Positions 35,873 to 47,500 of a DNA stretch of 64,000 bases are shown one piece after another; positions within the stretch are counted from its first letter, which is position 1; every line of letters starts with the position of its first letter. The position numbers and the translations under genes are program-made. The stretch is from Isoetes taiwanensis. Lineage: Eukaryota > Streptophyta > Lycopodiopsida > Isoetales > Isoetaceae. The notes beneath the pieces were generated by a model that saw only the letters and a list, made by a program, of their open reading frames with translations, was not told the DNA's origin and did not search any database. The stretch covers positions 7,784,736 through 7,848,735 of the forward strand of contig JAJEKV010000032.1 of the NCBI GenBank assembly GCA_021234155.1, read 5' to 3'.

Positions 35873-36637
35873 ATTCTAGAATGGGACTCGCAAGAAACCA
35901 ACAAACCGCCCGCTAGCTAGGCTTCTCATTCATCTCAGCAGATTTTCTACAATGGTAGACAGTGGGTAGCCGCACACATGCGAACTACCCACGAAAAATA
36001 AAGGGAAAATCCAATTATATCATTTGGACCCCAAAAAAAATACAATGCTAATAGATGAGTGGCTGATGTACCTGCCGAAGGCTTATCACCGGGATTAAAA
36101 AACCCCGCCCTTTCGGGTTTTCGAGGAAAAACCCTAGTGATAAGCCTTCGGCAAGGGGCTTAGACAAACGTAAGGCATAGAATCGCTCCCAAAAACCCCG
36201 CATGGAGAAGTCGAAACAGATGCCGCTCGCCAACCTGTACATGCACATCACCAACACAACAAACGAGACAACACAAACATACCAGAGAATAGCATCACCC
36301 AGTGGGTGGAAAAAAAGCATCACCCAGCGGGTGGAAAAACATGATAAACAGAAACTTGTACAAAATACAATAAACAAAGGAGGGGGATGGGTTCAAAGAG
36401 AATAAAGGTCACTGGCGGCGAGAGAAGAGGAAGCCCGATGAGGCGTGGATCGTAAACGCTTGGCGCCTGAAATAGCGAACTCCCAACAAAAGCGGGCATC
36501 GCGCCGCGCATGCATGCATGACATGCATGCTCGTCCCATTCTAGAATGGCGATCCGATGTCACCGGATCGATCGCGATTCTAGAATGGGACTCGCAAAAA
36601 ACCATCAAACCGCTTGAGACTACCGAGAACTTCCTTA
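35873..36637 (-). repeat. Structured repeat E2, inverted copy of E1
   Basis: Read on the minus strand it has the same block order as E1: bounding sequence with TTTTGCGAGTCCC (36612-36575), palindrome, CACCC...GGGTG mini-hairpins (36338-36294), long hairpin (36157-36071), terminal hairpin (35992-35962) and the bounding sequence again (35913-35873). It is about 340 bp shorter than E1, mainly through fewer mini-hairpins. The sequence GGAAGTTCTCGGTAGTC next to the bounding block is also shared with 11938-11955. Confidence 0.7.
36071..36157 (-). repeat. Long hairpin with conserved inner core, E2 copy
   Basis: The outer stem TGCCGAAGGCTTATCAC (17 bp perfect; arms 36073-36089 and 36137-36153, extended by a bulge) encloses the same core as at 12831-12875 with two single-base indels. 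The stem sequence is unrelated to that of the E1 copy, but pairing is kept. Confidence 0.9.
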
Positions 36638-36950
36638 CAAACTAGGATCGAGGGCGAAGGTCACGGGGCGAGGCCAAAGGCGGGAAAAGGATAGCATGAA
36701 AAAACGCCAAATTGGCTAATCGAGGCGGGAAGAAGCCCCTCCCACGCACAGAAACAATTCAAAGAGAATAAGGATGCTGGAGAGAAGAGGAAGCGCCCGA
36801 TGAGGCGTGGATCTGAAAACGGCGCTGAAATAGCGAACTCCCAACCAAAACGGGCATGCGCCGCCCGCATGCATGCATGACATGCATGCTCGTCCCATTC
36901 TAGAATGGCAATCCGATGTCTCGGATCGATGCGATTTCTAATTCGAGCAC
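36425..36950. repeat. Direct duplication of about 180 bp carrying palindromes and CATGCATG clusters
   Basis: Units at about 36425-36605 and 36766-36950 share GAGAAGAGGAAGC, CGATGAGGCGTGGATC, AATAGCGAACTCCCAAC, GCATGCATGCATGACATGC and the palindrome with CCCATTCTAGAATGG (36533-36591 and 36892-36946). A third, inverted copy occupies about 37020-37190, so 36766-37190 is itself a large imperfect palindrome. Confidence 0.85.
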
Positions 36951-37019
36951 TAAAGACCCTAGGAATTGTGTGAAAATATCAGTTGGAAAAGGTATTTCTA
37001 AGCATGTGGAGGTGCAAAA

Positions 37020-37190
37020 CGGTATATCATCGATCCGAGCCATCGGATCTGTATTCTCGAATAGGGTGAGCATGCATCTCTCCCATCATGCATGCATTTT
37101 CTGGGGCTCTGATTCATTTGGGAATCGCTATTTCTTGCAGGTTCTTCATCGACTTCTCATCAGCATTTTCTCCTCTCTCAACAGTTCCCT
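37020..37190 (+). repeat. Inverted partner of the 36.8-kb unit
   Basis: It starts ATCGATCCGAGCCATCGGATC, then ATTCTCGAATAGGG, CATCATGCATGCAT, GGGAATCGCTATTTC and CATCGACTTCTCATC: the reverse complement order of the unit at 36766-36950, diverged. Confidence 0.7.
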
Positions 37191-37721
37191 TGACTTCCAC
37201 CCACCCTCCCTTAATGTGTATATTATATTGTAAATGTTGTTTTTTTGGCACGTGTGACCAGCCCCTCGCTTTTTTGAGGTTTTTTCTCTATTAGTTTTTT
37301 TGTTAGTGATGTGCAGGTCTAGGGGCGATGCGCGACTTCCGTATTCTCTGTGGAGTGTGGTTTTTTTTTTTTTTTTTATCACGCCAGCCTAACCAAGCTT
37401 GCACCCCTCCTTGCAATTCTAGGCTATCCACGTAGCAGTTCCAAATCAGCCAAATCTTAGGTGGCATGATATTAAGCCGTTGGATATTTATTTTCTTAGA
37501 TCGACGGCCAGAGAAATTAGAAATTAGCTTAAAAAAGGCCACGGAGATGGAGAAGGTCACGCCTCTGCGTTTCCATTCTTAGGTCACGCCTCTGCTTCTC
37601 TGTTCTTATTCAGGATCCATCAAAGAAATGCGACCAGGATCCATCAAAGAAAAGAAAGACGACAAGTTTTTGAAGGGGGATTATTATTTCAAAGGCAGGT
37701 ACAATTCTTTGCGGTTAACAT

Positions 37722-38100
37722 GCCGGCAAGCGAAGAATCCTTCTTCAATACGGCAGATCCTGGTCCGAACCCCAACACTATGATTTCAGGTTTTCTCAAT
37801 GATTCAGACGAAAACGATCATCAAAACACGCTGGATTCTCAAATGTTTGGATCAGGAATGAACGATCATTTGGGGCCTTTATGGAGTCAGAAGGCAATAA
37901 TTATGCTACACAAGATGCCTGGAGGGCAAGTTTCTGAAATAATGGTTTTGCTCAGCTAATTATCCAAATGCAGGTTAGAAGAGAATCGGAAACTTACAAA
38001 AACGTCACCCTTTTTGATATGTCGCATTGCACCCCAATCCAGTCACATGGGTGCGAATCACTAGCGCTCCAATTTGGAAGAACAGAGTTAGAATCGTTAA
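37722..38100 (+). pseudogene. Exon-like fragment, unidentified protein
   Basis: The reading from ATG 37722 gives MPASEESFFNTADPGP followed by an acidic, Asn-rich stretch. Near 37900 a one-base shift leads into NNGFAQLIIQMQVRRESETY and FDMSHCTPIQSHGCESLALQ, ending before GTATTACTT at about 38101, which would be a donor site. Coding-like composition on both sides of the shift suggests a frameshifted exon. The protein is not recognised. A poly-T tract and LINE-like debris lie upstream. Confidence 0.35.
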
Positions 38101-38379
38101 GGTATTACTTGAATGATAACAAATCTTTTCCTGCAATATAATGCCTTCTGTTTATGATTGATTCATCTCATCTGCTATGAAGAACATGGCTAAGATTTTT
38201 CTTTATCGTCGGAGTTCAAGGCAGTAGCAGTTTTAAAAATGGGCCCAACATGGATGCTTTCAATGTCCAGATCAGTTCTAGAGCTCTGGTGCTAGAGTTG
38301 CACAGGATATGAAGTGTGTAAGCGTTTATTCGGCATTAGTCTGCTCATTAAACGCATTTATTCGGCATTAGTCTGTTTC

Positions 38380-40000
38380 TACATTGAAGCAGCAAAACAA
38401 GACTCATCGATAGAAGATGTAGGTAAGTTTCTCAACCAAGATTGTGCCTTTCCTAACTGTAGGGTTAAAGTAGTTAGCATTGCCTTTCAAAGCAAAAGGG
38501 AAGAATTGGGAGCTTTGTTGGCAGTGAATGCAAATTATTACGCAATTTGATCGAAAGGCGTAGATTGGAGTCTTGATTCTTGGGACTTGGGGATCGGGGA
38601 AGAAAGGGAGCTTCAAAGATCTTGTCAAATTAAATAGCTCCTTAGACATGGGAACATCTGAAGAGCTTGAATTTGTTTGCAGTGTAGAGGAGCTTGAAGA
38701 CCTTGTATCTAGCCTTAAAGATGCTTGCAAATCTGTGGAAAGGGCCATTACCAAACACAAAGACAACCAATATGAGAAAGCGTTTTAGGAATTTTATGTG
38801 TGTGAAAGGCTGTGATGCTAAGATAAAGCTAAAAGAAATGAGGAATTCAGCAAAAATTCAGGCAGTACTTTCATATTGTGAGGCATTCAAGGGGTTTGTT
38901 AGTTGTTTATCATGACTGCTTCCACTATTCATTGTCCCATTTCATGCACTTTGAAATTCATGAACACAATGTTATGCGCAAAATATGGATCCTTTGTACG
39001 ATATCACGTGGCATTAAGAGTTTGCCATATTAGAGACATCATTGACAGTGCAACTATGCTGATATGCTAACACAATTGGGATCTAAGCCAGCATTGGGAG
39101 TTATCTATTTCATTCTGCAAAATGCAGCAACGTAGAGGACTGTAGAGGACTGTATAGAAAAGCCTAAGGTCGTGTTCATTTGCTTTTTGGAATGAGAATC
39201 AGATGAATTATTTACGGTCTTTTAATTTGATAGCATGGACTACTTATAATTGTAGCTTATTATTACTCTTCTGGTTATAGTAGGTGGATAAGTTGGGAGT
39301 CAGAACCAGCTGAAATTCACTTGATAGCAATACTGAGAGGCAAGATAATATTCGCATATGTATCCTTCATTTACATTTGATTGACAGCTTTTGTTCCTTA
39401 TTTGTGTGCAGCTGCACTTGCAGCATTCAAGGATCCTGCAATTCTTAATGAAGCTTTGGGTTTTTCTGTCTCATACGAGGGAGATATAGACAAACTACAA
39501 CATTGTTTGCTGATAAGTTGCATGTAGGTACGAAAACAAGATGCTATGTATATACTTTCACGAGGTAGGAATGGACGAGAAACAGCTTGGTATGCTTCAA
39601 AATTAGGATTTAATTTGGAACTGGTGGTCTGAGGGACCTGTTTTTCTTTCAAGGCTTTGAGCTGCTGAAGATAATATATCTTGTTTGTCCAATTTTCTAA
39701 CTGAGATAATTCATTTGTCATTGAATACAATGTGCAACTTTTTGAACATAGGTTGCTTGTAAAAAACCAAATGCATGCTTATCTACCATGCACTAAATAC
39801 AAGTGCTACTAAGAAGAAAGTGATACTGGGGATCTTACTATATTTCCTCTTCTGTGCCATTATCCATTGAAGGCATCTCTTTTTGTTTCTCCCCAGCAAA
39901 CTTTTTTTAAGGTATTTTTTGTGAAGATGGGGCTCTTATCGGCATCTCAAGCAGCCCTCTTCAGATATGGAAGGGCGGTGATTTCGTGGAGGTAGTAAAC
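38380..40000 (+). pseudogene. Further exon-like fragments, unidentified protein
   Basis: Coding-like blocks follow: about 38380-38550 (EAAKQDSSIEDVGKFLNQD and VVSIAFQSKREELGALLAVN); 38575-38910 in two frames (GKKGSFKDLVKLNSSLDMG, EELEFVCSVEELEDLVSSL, then MCVKGCDAKIKLKEMR and AVLSYCEAFKGFV); about 39415-39520 (ALAAFKDPAILNEALGFSVS); and about 39915-39990 (MGLLSASQAALFRYGRAVIS). Some have splice-like borders. Frame changes indicate decay. I do not recognise a family. They may belong to the same gene as the block at 37722. Confidence 0.35.
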
Positions 40001-40385
40001 CTGTTAAGTAGTGCTAAATTTTAGTGTTGATTTAATTTATGTACAAAACTTGTTTCTCCTGACAACAGGCTTGTTTGCTTAGCAATCATCTACAGATATC
40101 TGGCATGCTATTTGCACAGCAGTAAAGTGTGCCTGCAAATGGCTAGAGTTCTTGGTTGTGAAATTGCTGGAATTGGCTTTGCAGATACATGTTCCCTGGT
40201 ATAGGCACCGGTACTTGCATATTTAGTAGTGAAAATTTGAGGTCTGCAAATGTCCGGGAATCTATCTTGCCTTATCATACAGTTGCAATAGGGGTTGATG
40301 ACTGACCCTGTTAGTATATCACTTACTGGAGATACACGTCAATGTTATAGTTTGGATGGGCCATCGTGCAATGCTGCAAGCAAAG

Positions 40386-40568
40386 CCCATAAATGCAACC
40401 TCATCACCCGTACCGTATGCTGGTCTATTAACATCATTCAATTTCTAATCTATCTCTATAGTTGTCATTGTGGTGTGCCCATAAATGCAACCTCATCACC
40501 CGTACAATATGCTGGTCTATTAACATCATTCAATTTCTAATCTATCTCTATAGTTGTCATTGTGTGTG
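40386..40568. repeat. 92-bp tandem duplication
   Basis: Units 40386-40477 and 40478-40568, both starting CCCATAAATGCAACCTCATC, almost identical (GTACCGTATG versus GTACAATATG). Confidence 0.95.
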
Positions 40569-40965
40569 CATGAAAATACACAGTCAAACATTTTGCAAGG
40601 AAACATAGGAACCTGTTACGAGGGTTCTTTGCCGTTTATAAACCTAATCATAAAGGGGCACCAATAATCATGTTCTCTAAAGTCACATTTGATTTTGGTT
40701 CTCTTGTGCATCATAAATTAGGTAACTACAATGCATTAGATTTACAATATGAGGTCATGTATAAATACAATGGCATTCAACAAATATACGCTACACTTCT
40801 GAGTATATATGTCCACATATATTGCTAATAAATTCCATTCGTATGATGTGAAACAATAATTTTATGTGGACATAAATCAACTCACAAAGCAACATTTGCA
40901 AATGCCACTAGCAAAAACTAGAAATCTATCTTGCACTCAAGACGCGCCGAGACTTCGTCGCTCGG

Positions 40966-41530
<565 letters not shown>

Positions 41531-42061
41531 CCCCGATGCCACTTATGTCATTCCTACGTGGCTTCCGACGAATCATCGTCACACATCTGAGGGTTCAAAC
41601 CTCTCATCAGATAATGCCTAGAGTCTCAACATATGCTCTCGTAGATTCCTAGTTCTACGATATAGGCACTCTTCTATGATAATTTTTTAATATACATAGG
41701 TATATTCTTTTAAAATAGTACATAGGCAAGACATTCAATATATTCTTTTAAGTATCATAGTATCAAAAAGCAAATCTAGATCTCAAATAAACATATATAA
41801 TATTCGTCAAACAACAGTTATTATCGAAATTGAATTGACCTATTCTTCAGGCAAAAACTATTACTCGAGTCATTTCTATCTTAGGCCCATTTTCTATCAT
41901 AAACATAATTTGAGATTGTTTCACATTGGCTGTTGTCCTGCACCTTTATTTTCTATGGCCTCTGGCGTGCCTTTTTGCTAGTTTTTTTTATTTTTTTGCG
42001 CCCGCCCAGTTTGCGTTGAAATGCATAGTTCTGTCCAATATACGCTTTATTCCAACTTGTC

Positions 42062-42119
42062 TTCAAAAATCCGAAGTGAATGGCTCCCCTTCAGAAATCC
42101 GAAGTGAATGGCTCCCCTT
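42062..42119. repeat. 29-bp tandem duplication
   Basis: Two copies of AAATCCGAAGTGAATGGCTC with short flanks stand side by side. Confidence 0.9.
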
Positions 42120-42125
42120 CAAAGT

Positions 42126-42143
42126 GGGCGGCCGCCCAATTTC
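42126..42143. repeat. GC-rich palindromic boundary repeat, left
   Basis: GGGCGGCCGCCCAATTTC; it differs by one base from the sequence at 42695-42712. A third variant, GCGCCCGCCCAGTTT, lies at 41999-42013. Confidence 0.85.
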
Positions 42144-42210
42144 TCGTACATGTACATGATACTCGTATACGCTAATGGCGCTACAATCTACACCAATAAT
42201 TTTTCTTCAC

Positions 42211-42218
42211 TATAAAAG
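42211..42218 (+). promoter_or_regulatory. TATA box of the small ORF at 42254
   Basis: TATAAAAG, 43 bp before the ATG, a normal distance for a plant TATA-promoter with a short leader. Confidence 0.55.
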
Positions 42219-42253
42219 CAGCTCCATCCGGTGGTAGAGGTCATTCATCTCCC

Positions 42254-42496
42254 ATGGCTTCCTTGCCTCCTCGTCCGGAGCACATCCGAACCATCAAGTG
42301 CTCCATGTCCTACAATGATCTTTGTGAATGTGTGATGAAGGGCGTCAAACTTGATCCCTATCTGCAATCCAAAGCAGATGGTCCTGAGATTCGCTGCCTC
42401 CAGCTCACTCGTGTTGTGATCCACTTTATTTGGCTTCCTGATCTTCAGATCTATGAGCTGAATGCCATCACCTCAGCGGGTGTTGATGATGAGTGA
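42254..42496 (+). CDS. Small intronless ORF, unknown function (80 aa)
   Basis: ATG at 42254 lies in a good context (CCCATGG), downstream of TATAAAAG. The product starts MASLPPRPEHIRTIKCSMSY and is of ordinary composition, with charged and hydrophobic residues mixed and 4 Cys, ending in the acidic SAGVDDE. No signal peptide or membrane segment is apparent, and I do not recognise a family. The ORF sits in a 587-bp interval bracketed by near-identical palindromic 18-mers and directly borders a PHT1 pseudogene. It could be a gene of a small mobile or viral-like DNA, or an exon of something larger; conservation would be needed to call it real. Confidence 0.45.
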   Translation: MASLPPRPEHIRTIKCSMSYNDLCECVMKGVKLDPYLQSKADGPEIRCLQLTRVVIHFIWLPDLQIYELNAITSAGVDDE

Positions 42497-42689
42497 AATA
42501 GTGATGACTTGTGTACCTGTTAAGTATATAATGATATAAGCACTTTTGAAATATGTAAGAATGTATAAGCATAGTGAATATTACTTCATGTATCGAACCT
42601 GAGTAATTTGTAAAGTTGTGCTTTTCGACCTCCACATTTTTTGCACTTCCACTTCACTTCACGTTCAGCTGCTGGTACTGATAGCTACT

Positions 42690-42712
42690 AAATTGGGCGC
42701 CCGCCCAATTTC
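42690..42712. repeat. GC-rich palindromic boundary repeat, right
   Basis: AAATTGGGCG, a 2-base centre, then CGCCCAATTT: a perfect 10-bp stem (42690-42711). It contains GGGCGCCCGCCCAATTTC, one base different from the left repeat. Confidence 0.9.
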
Positions 42713-42739
42713 CGCCTGAGGATGATGAAGGTCTCAAGT

Positions 42740-43300
42740 TCACAGATGAAGCCAATATGATACCACAGTATCTTGAAGGATCGCATGAACAGGGATGACC
42801 CCTCAAAGAATAATATGGAATTGTTAAAGAAAGCATGAACACGGTAACAGTGGAAAACAATGCAGTCAAAGTTTGAACTCTATCAATGTGGAAAACTTCT
42901 TCAAGTGGACTCATAGATTTTGGAGCAGGAAGCCAGCCTACTACAGTGAAGATGTCCTTCTGGAACAAATTTTGACTATAGAAAGCAACGTCCAATAGAA
43001 ACCATGTAGAAACAGTACCAAAGAAATGAGCTCCATATATTAGAAGAAATTGCTTAGAGAAAAGACTAAACGTCTCTCCGCTTTTTGCAACTTTCACAAG
43101 GTCATGTTCCAAATATACCTACAAGACCTTGCTCATATCTTGCGTTGCTTGTTTGAGGTTACCCTCCACAAGAGCAGTGAATCTAGCAGTTTCAGGCATC
43201 TTCATTCTCCAATAGTAAGTGACAAGACCAAGAACTAAGACTAAACATCCATGCATAATTAGCCTGAGCACCAAAAGAAGCATGAATGAGAAAAGCACAG
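42740..43300 (-). pseudogene. PHT1: PHT1-type phosphate transporter fragment, broken
   Basis: On the minus strand [17 protein letters not shown], then MSKVL, a TAG stop (43121-43119) where Gln is expected, and then FSLFSKQFLL, STWFLLDVAFYSQNLFQ, KDIFTVVGWLPAPKSMS and EEVFHI: the central loop and seventh-eighth membrane segments of plant PHT1 H+/phosphate symporters. After QTLTALFSTV the reading jumps to TVFMLSLTIPYY, a later transmembrane part, so a piece is deleted. A frameshift lies upstream near 43250 (QANYAW in another frame). Only a middle part of the roughly 530-residue protein survives. No introns are seen, but PHT1 genes often have none, so this does not prove a retrocopy. Confidence 0.85.
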
Positions 43301-44586
43301 TTGTTAATGCCATTTTGTAACATCTGCGGAACTCGCACCAAAAGGCTGACATGTATATTTATCCTAAGGGTCAATTCCCACCAACAGTTAGGTTAGGTTA
43401 AATAGGGCAAATAACAGAAACTTGCTTTTCCACACATAATATACTGTCAGAGAACCACAATCACTTGATGCAGTACCTAGACACATGCTTCCTACGTAAG
43501 CTTTGGGATGCTAGGGCTTTAGAACTGGTAAAGACAACACACTATAAAACCCAGATTAATCCCATGTTTGCCAGCAGTCGTCTACAACGATATATGTTAG
43601 GGCATTTGCCCTTGAAGAATCACAGAATGATTGTATCCATTTGTATGGGTGCGCACTACCTCAGAATTAAGACATGCCCATGGGCCCGAAAAGAGCGAGA
43701 CGACAAGGATCTGCCAATATTGCCAATTGGATGACACACTCTTCATAACAACCCAACATTTGGGCCTATTAGGACACAATATATTGGGTTGGTTGCACCT
43801 AACCAGCCACTACATGTGATGTTGCAGACGACTTCAATGGGGATACTAGCATTATATCTCCAGGAGGTACTAGACAAGCGAAATTAGTTGTGTCGTTTAT
43901 CACTACATTGAAATTTACAAATGTACAGTTTACTAGCAAGCCTATTACTGCTAAGGTTTTTCCTTCACAAACCTTTCGGGGCGAGGGTTTGTAATATTGG
44001 ACAGTAATAGGTCTGTTGTGTTCTTTATTTGGGTCCCAAAGGCCTCTTTGATCCCGGTGGACGATAAAATTCAGTTCAATTATGATTTACTCAAAGTGGA
44101 GCAAATGGTTAAGTATCAAATGAGAATCATCCCAAAAAGACACTTCAAATCCCTTTAAAGGCAGACACTATCATTTTGAGGACGCGGTTCTTTACTACGA
44201 GATGTGATACTGTCTACTGAAATCCCACCACTGGAATTGCCACACACTTAGGAACATCTCTTGTTAGTTGTAAACCTATCTTAACCCGTCCTATAAGTAA
44301 ACCATGGTGAACTGGATTTTTAGGAACATCTCATGTTAGTTGTAAACCTATCTTAACCCGTCCTATAAGTAAACCATGGTGAACTGGATTTTTGGTTTGT
44401 TAAAAAGTTTAATTTGATAAACCCTTCCCTAGGGTTTATAATGCACTGTTGTAGCTATACTTAATCGAACCTGCTCGAAGCCATGGCAGCAGCATTGTCG
44501 CCGCCTCTACTGGAATGAACGTTTTTGTCCTTTGTTCTCACCTGCTTATTTTCGAAAGGGAGGCGTTGTTGGGTCCCTTTTAAAAT
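43301..44586. other. Intergenic upstream of the DnaJ gene
   Basis: No gene recognised. It contains the 72-bp duplication described separately; the promoter of the DnaJ gene should lie in its right part. Confidence 0.5.
44249..44392. repeat. 72-bp tandem duplication
   Basis: Units 44249-44320 and 44321-44392, starting TAGGAACATCTC, one or two differences. It lies about 200 bp before the DnaJ start codon. Confidence 0.95.
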
Positions 44587-47500
44587 ATGGCGCGTAGATT
44601 GGGTAGCAAGCAGCGTCAAGTTATTCAGTGGGCTTTGCAATGCCATGGCAATGTGGGTACTATTCCAATTTCATGCAAATACTAGATGATCTAACTTGTA
44701 ATATCTCATGAAATACTTTAAAAGATGCAGGAGGATAATATACTCTGGCTATCTCAGCCATATTCTCGAAGATTAAAAAAGAGATTTTTTGGGTCAGTAA
44801 ACATGAATTCTTCTCTCATGAAGCCTTGCAACACAGGTACGTGATTGCCTGAGTAAAACTTCCTGTCGAAATTGATACCATTTCATTTTGAATTGTATGA
44901 CTATGACATGAATTTTGCTGTTTCAGACCGGAAACTAGGGTGTGTTGGACTATTTGGATCAGGGCTTTATGTTGACCATAGTAGAATTCCGTTTAGAAGA
45001 GAGTTTCATGCAACAGGTATTTGATAAACGCTAGCATATGGATAATCAAAAGATTAATAAAATGTCTCTACAGGTTCTCAACTTATGGCTGCTAAGGACC
45101 TGTATGAGGTGCTTGGATTGAGTAAAGGAGCTAGTCAAGCGGAGATTAAGAAAGCCTATTATGCTGTGAGTATTCTGCAACATGTCACTTTGCTCTATGT
45201 TCGAGTATGCATCAATGGATAATGACAGAACAGCCAGGCAGTTTTTGATGGATATTGATTTGAGATTACAGCTTTTAATGTATAAAATATTTGTGGATCC
45301 GTGCAGTTAGCAAAGAAGTACCATCCAGATGTAAACAAGCATGATCCAGAGGCTGAAAAGAAGTTCCAAGATATCCAACGTGCATACGAGGTATTATTTT
45401 ATAACAGACAAACATAGATGTAGCTGTTTTTATTTGATTCATTATACATGTGGTCCAGGAATACTTATTATTACAACAAGTGGAATCTCTTGTATGGCAT
45501 TAAGGAGACTCTGTACAAAATGTAGTTGTAGGTTAGAAAATTAATACTTGCCTCAAGTATGCCATGCTTATTAGCTTGTGAACAACTCATCAGTGATCAT
45601 GCCTGTAACATTATGCCATTCTTCAGTCAAAGGCTGAAACACAACCTTTCTTCAAACATTGGAAAACTTATCTTAAGAGTGTGGAGGAGTGTACCAAGGA
45701 ACGGATTGTTCAACTTGTATAGGTTTTTACCCAATAGGCTCAAGAATTTTATTTGTTTGGTTCAAACTAGAGAAGTTCAGCATTGTTTGTTTGGATAGCA
45801 TATGGCTGTTTCTAGTGGTGCGAAGTCCTGCACTATCATCTCAGTTTCTTCAATTTGACTTCTTGAACTAACAGAACACATCTCAGACCTCAAAACAATG
45901 GGTTGTAGCTCGTGGTCATTGTAATGTCTCCAATAATGGGGCTTAGATGTTTGCGCCAGGTTGCAACATTAAAGTGTATCACATTTGGCAAATTGTAGAA
46001 GACAGAACTGGATTGATGGAACATGGAACTTAGAAATGAGCATGACAATTTTGTGCCATAATTGGAAAACAGGCCCGATGCTTTTTCATTACACCTTGTT
46101 TGCAAGTTTCTACTGTGTCAGCCAGCATACTGTGCAGTCAATTTGTTTGCTTTTCTGTAGTTTTTTTGTGCAAATAAATTTTGCGCATCTTTGTTATGAA
46201 CGTTTGGAAAAAACTTTGTTCAAGGCAGCTGGCTGTTGCATTTACTTGCCTGGTCGTACTGTCGCATTCTGCAACTAATAGTTTTGGATATGCAGGTATT
46301 AAAAGATGATTCAAAGAGATCAATGTATGATCAGGTAAACTCTTTGCTCTGGAAAGAAAAAGAATGTTAACCTTATGTGTGCTATACGTAATGGAAATGT
46401 GTATCACTACGTTCGCCAGATGGGACCGGAGGCATTTGAACAAGCTAGCTCTGGAGGTTATGGGCCAGGTGGTCCTGGAGGCTTTGGTGGTGGTTTCCCT
46501 GGAGGCTTTGGTGGAGATATTTTTGATGTAAGCACAGCTCCACATTACTTATGCGATCATCTTTCTGATGGCGATGTTCTTTGCAGATGTTTGATAAAAT
46601 GTTTGGTGGTGGTGGTCGGGGTGGACAAAAAATTGAGGTATGATCATTCACATGGATGTTTCCTTTTAATGGTGCTTCTTACACTCATTTTTATCCTGCG
46701 CAGGTTATACTGGAACTTTCCTTTAGGGAATCAGTGGAAGGATGCAGGAAGCCTGTTTCTTTTCAAGCAAATGTCAAATGCAGTGAATGCAGTATGTGAT
46801 AAAGGCTTCTGTTTATTTATGATTATGACCTACTGTATAGAATAATATATAAAGCATGGATGTAGGAAAAAAATAGTTCTTACATAGTAATTGTACTAGT
46901 ATGTTTTGGCTTGATCAAAACATAGGCTTGTTATTATTGCAGAGGGCACTGGTTTGCCACCTGGAGCGAAAGTGGATCCTTGTAGTTCCTGTAGAGGAAC
47001 GGGAAAGGTATGAGTTGATTTGGAACTGCAAGCAAAAAGTGCATGGATGCATAATGTATTATTTTGAACTTCCTACAGATTTTTCATCAGCAAGGCTTTT
47101 TCACGCTTCAATCAACCTGCCCTAAATGTGATGGGTCTGGTCATTCTGTTAAAGTAAGAGGTGTACTTGCTGCTCTGAGTTTATTTGGCATTGGATACCT
47201 TGACTGTGAATTATGTGTACATTAGGATCGATGCAAAGCATGTCGTGGACAAGGAAATGTAAGAGAAACTAAAACTGCCAATGTCGATATACCTGCTGGT
47301 ATGGAAGTAGCTTCTTGTCAGAAAGTTTTAAGATGGGGCTGGTTGTCAAGTAGCTATTCTTAATGGTGGCAGGAGTTGAGTCTGGCGTTTCTGTTCGAGT
47401 ACCTGGGGGCGCAGGATTAGATAGCCGAGGCCGTCCTGCAGACCTACTTGTCAACCTCAAGGTTTTCTTGTTTGAATTGATGCATTTAGGAAAATAAACT

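Noticed and set aside
36098-36130. CCCGAAAGGGCGGGGTTTTT looks like a bacterial intrinsic terminator
   Set aside because: It lies in a nuclear plant repeat and is enclosed in a longer covarying hairpin; bacterial termination is not relevant.
42126-42712. Integrated geminivirus
   Set aside because: Stem-loops flank the ORF, but there is no TAATATTAC nonamer and no Rep or coat protein similarity that I can see.
46138-46545. Minus-strand open frame across the DnaJ gene
   Set aside because: Antisense shadow of an intron and the Gly-rich exon of the DnaJ gene.
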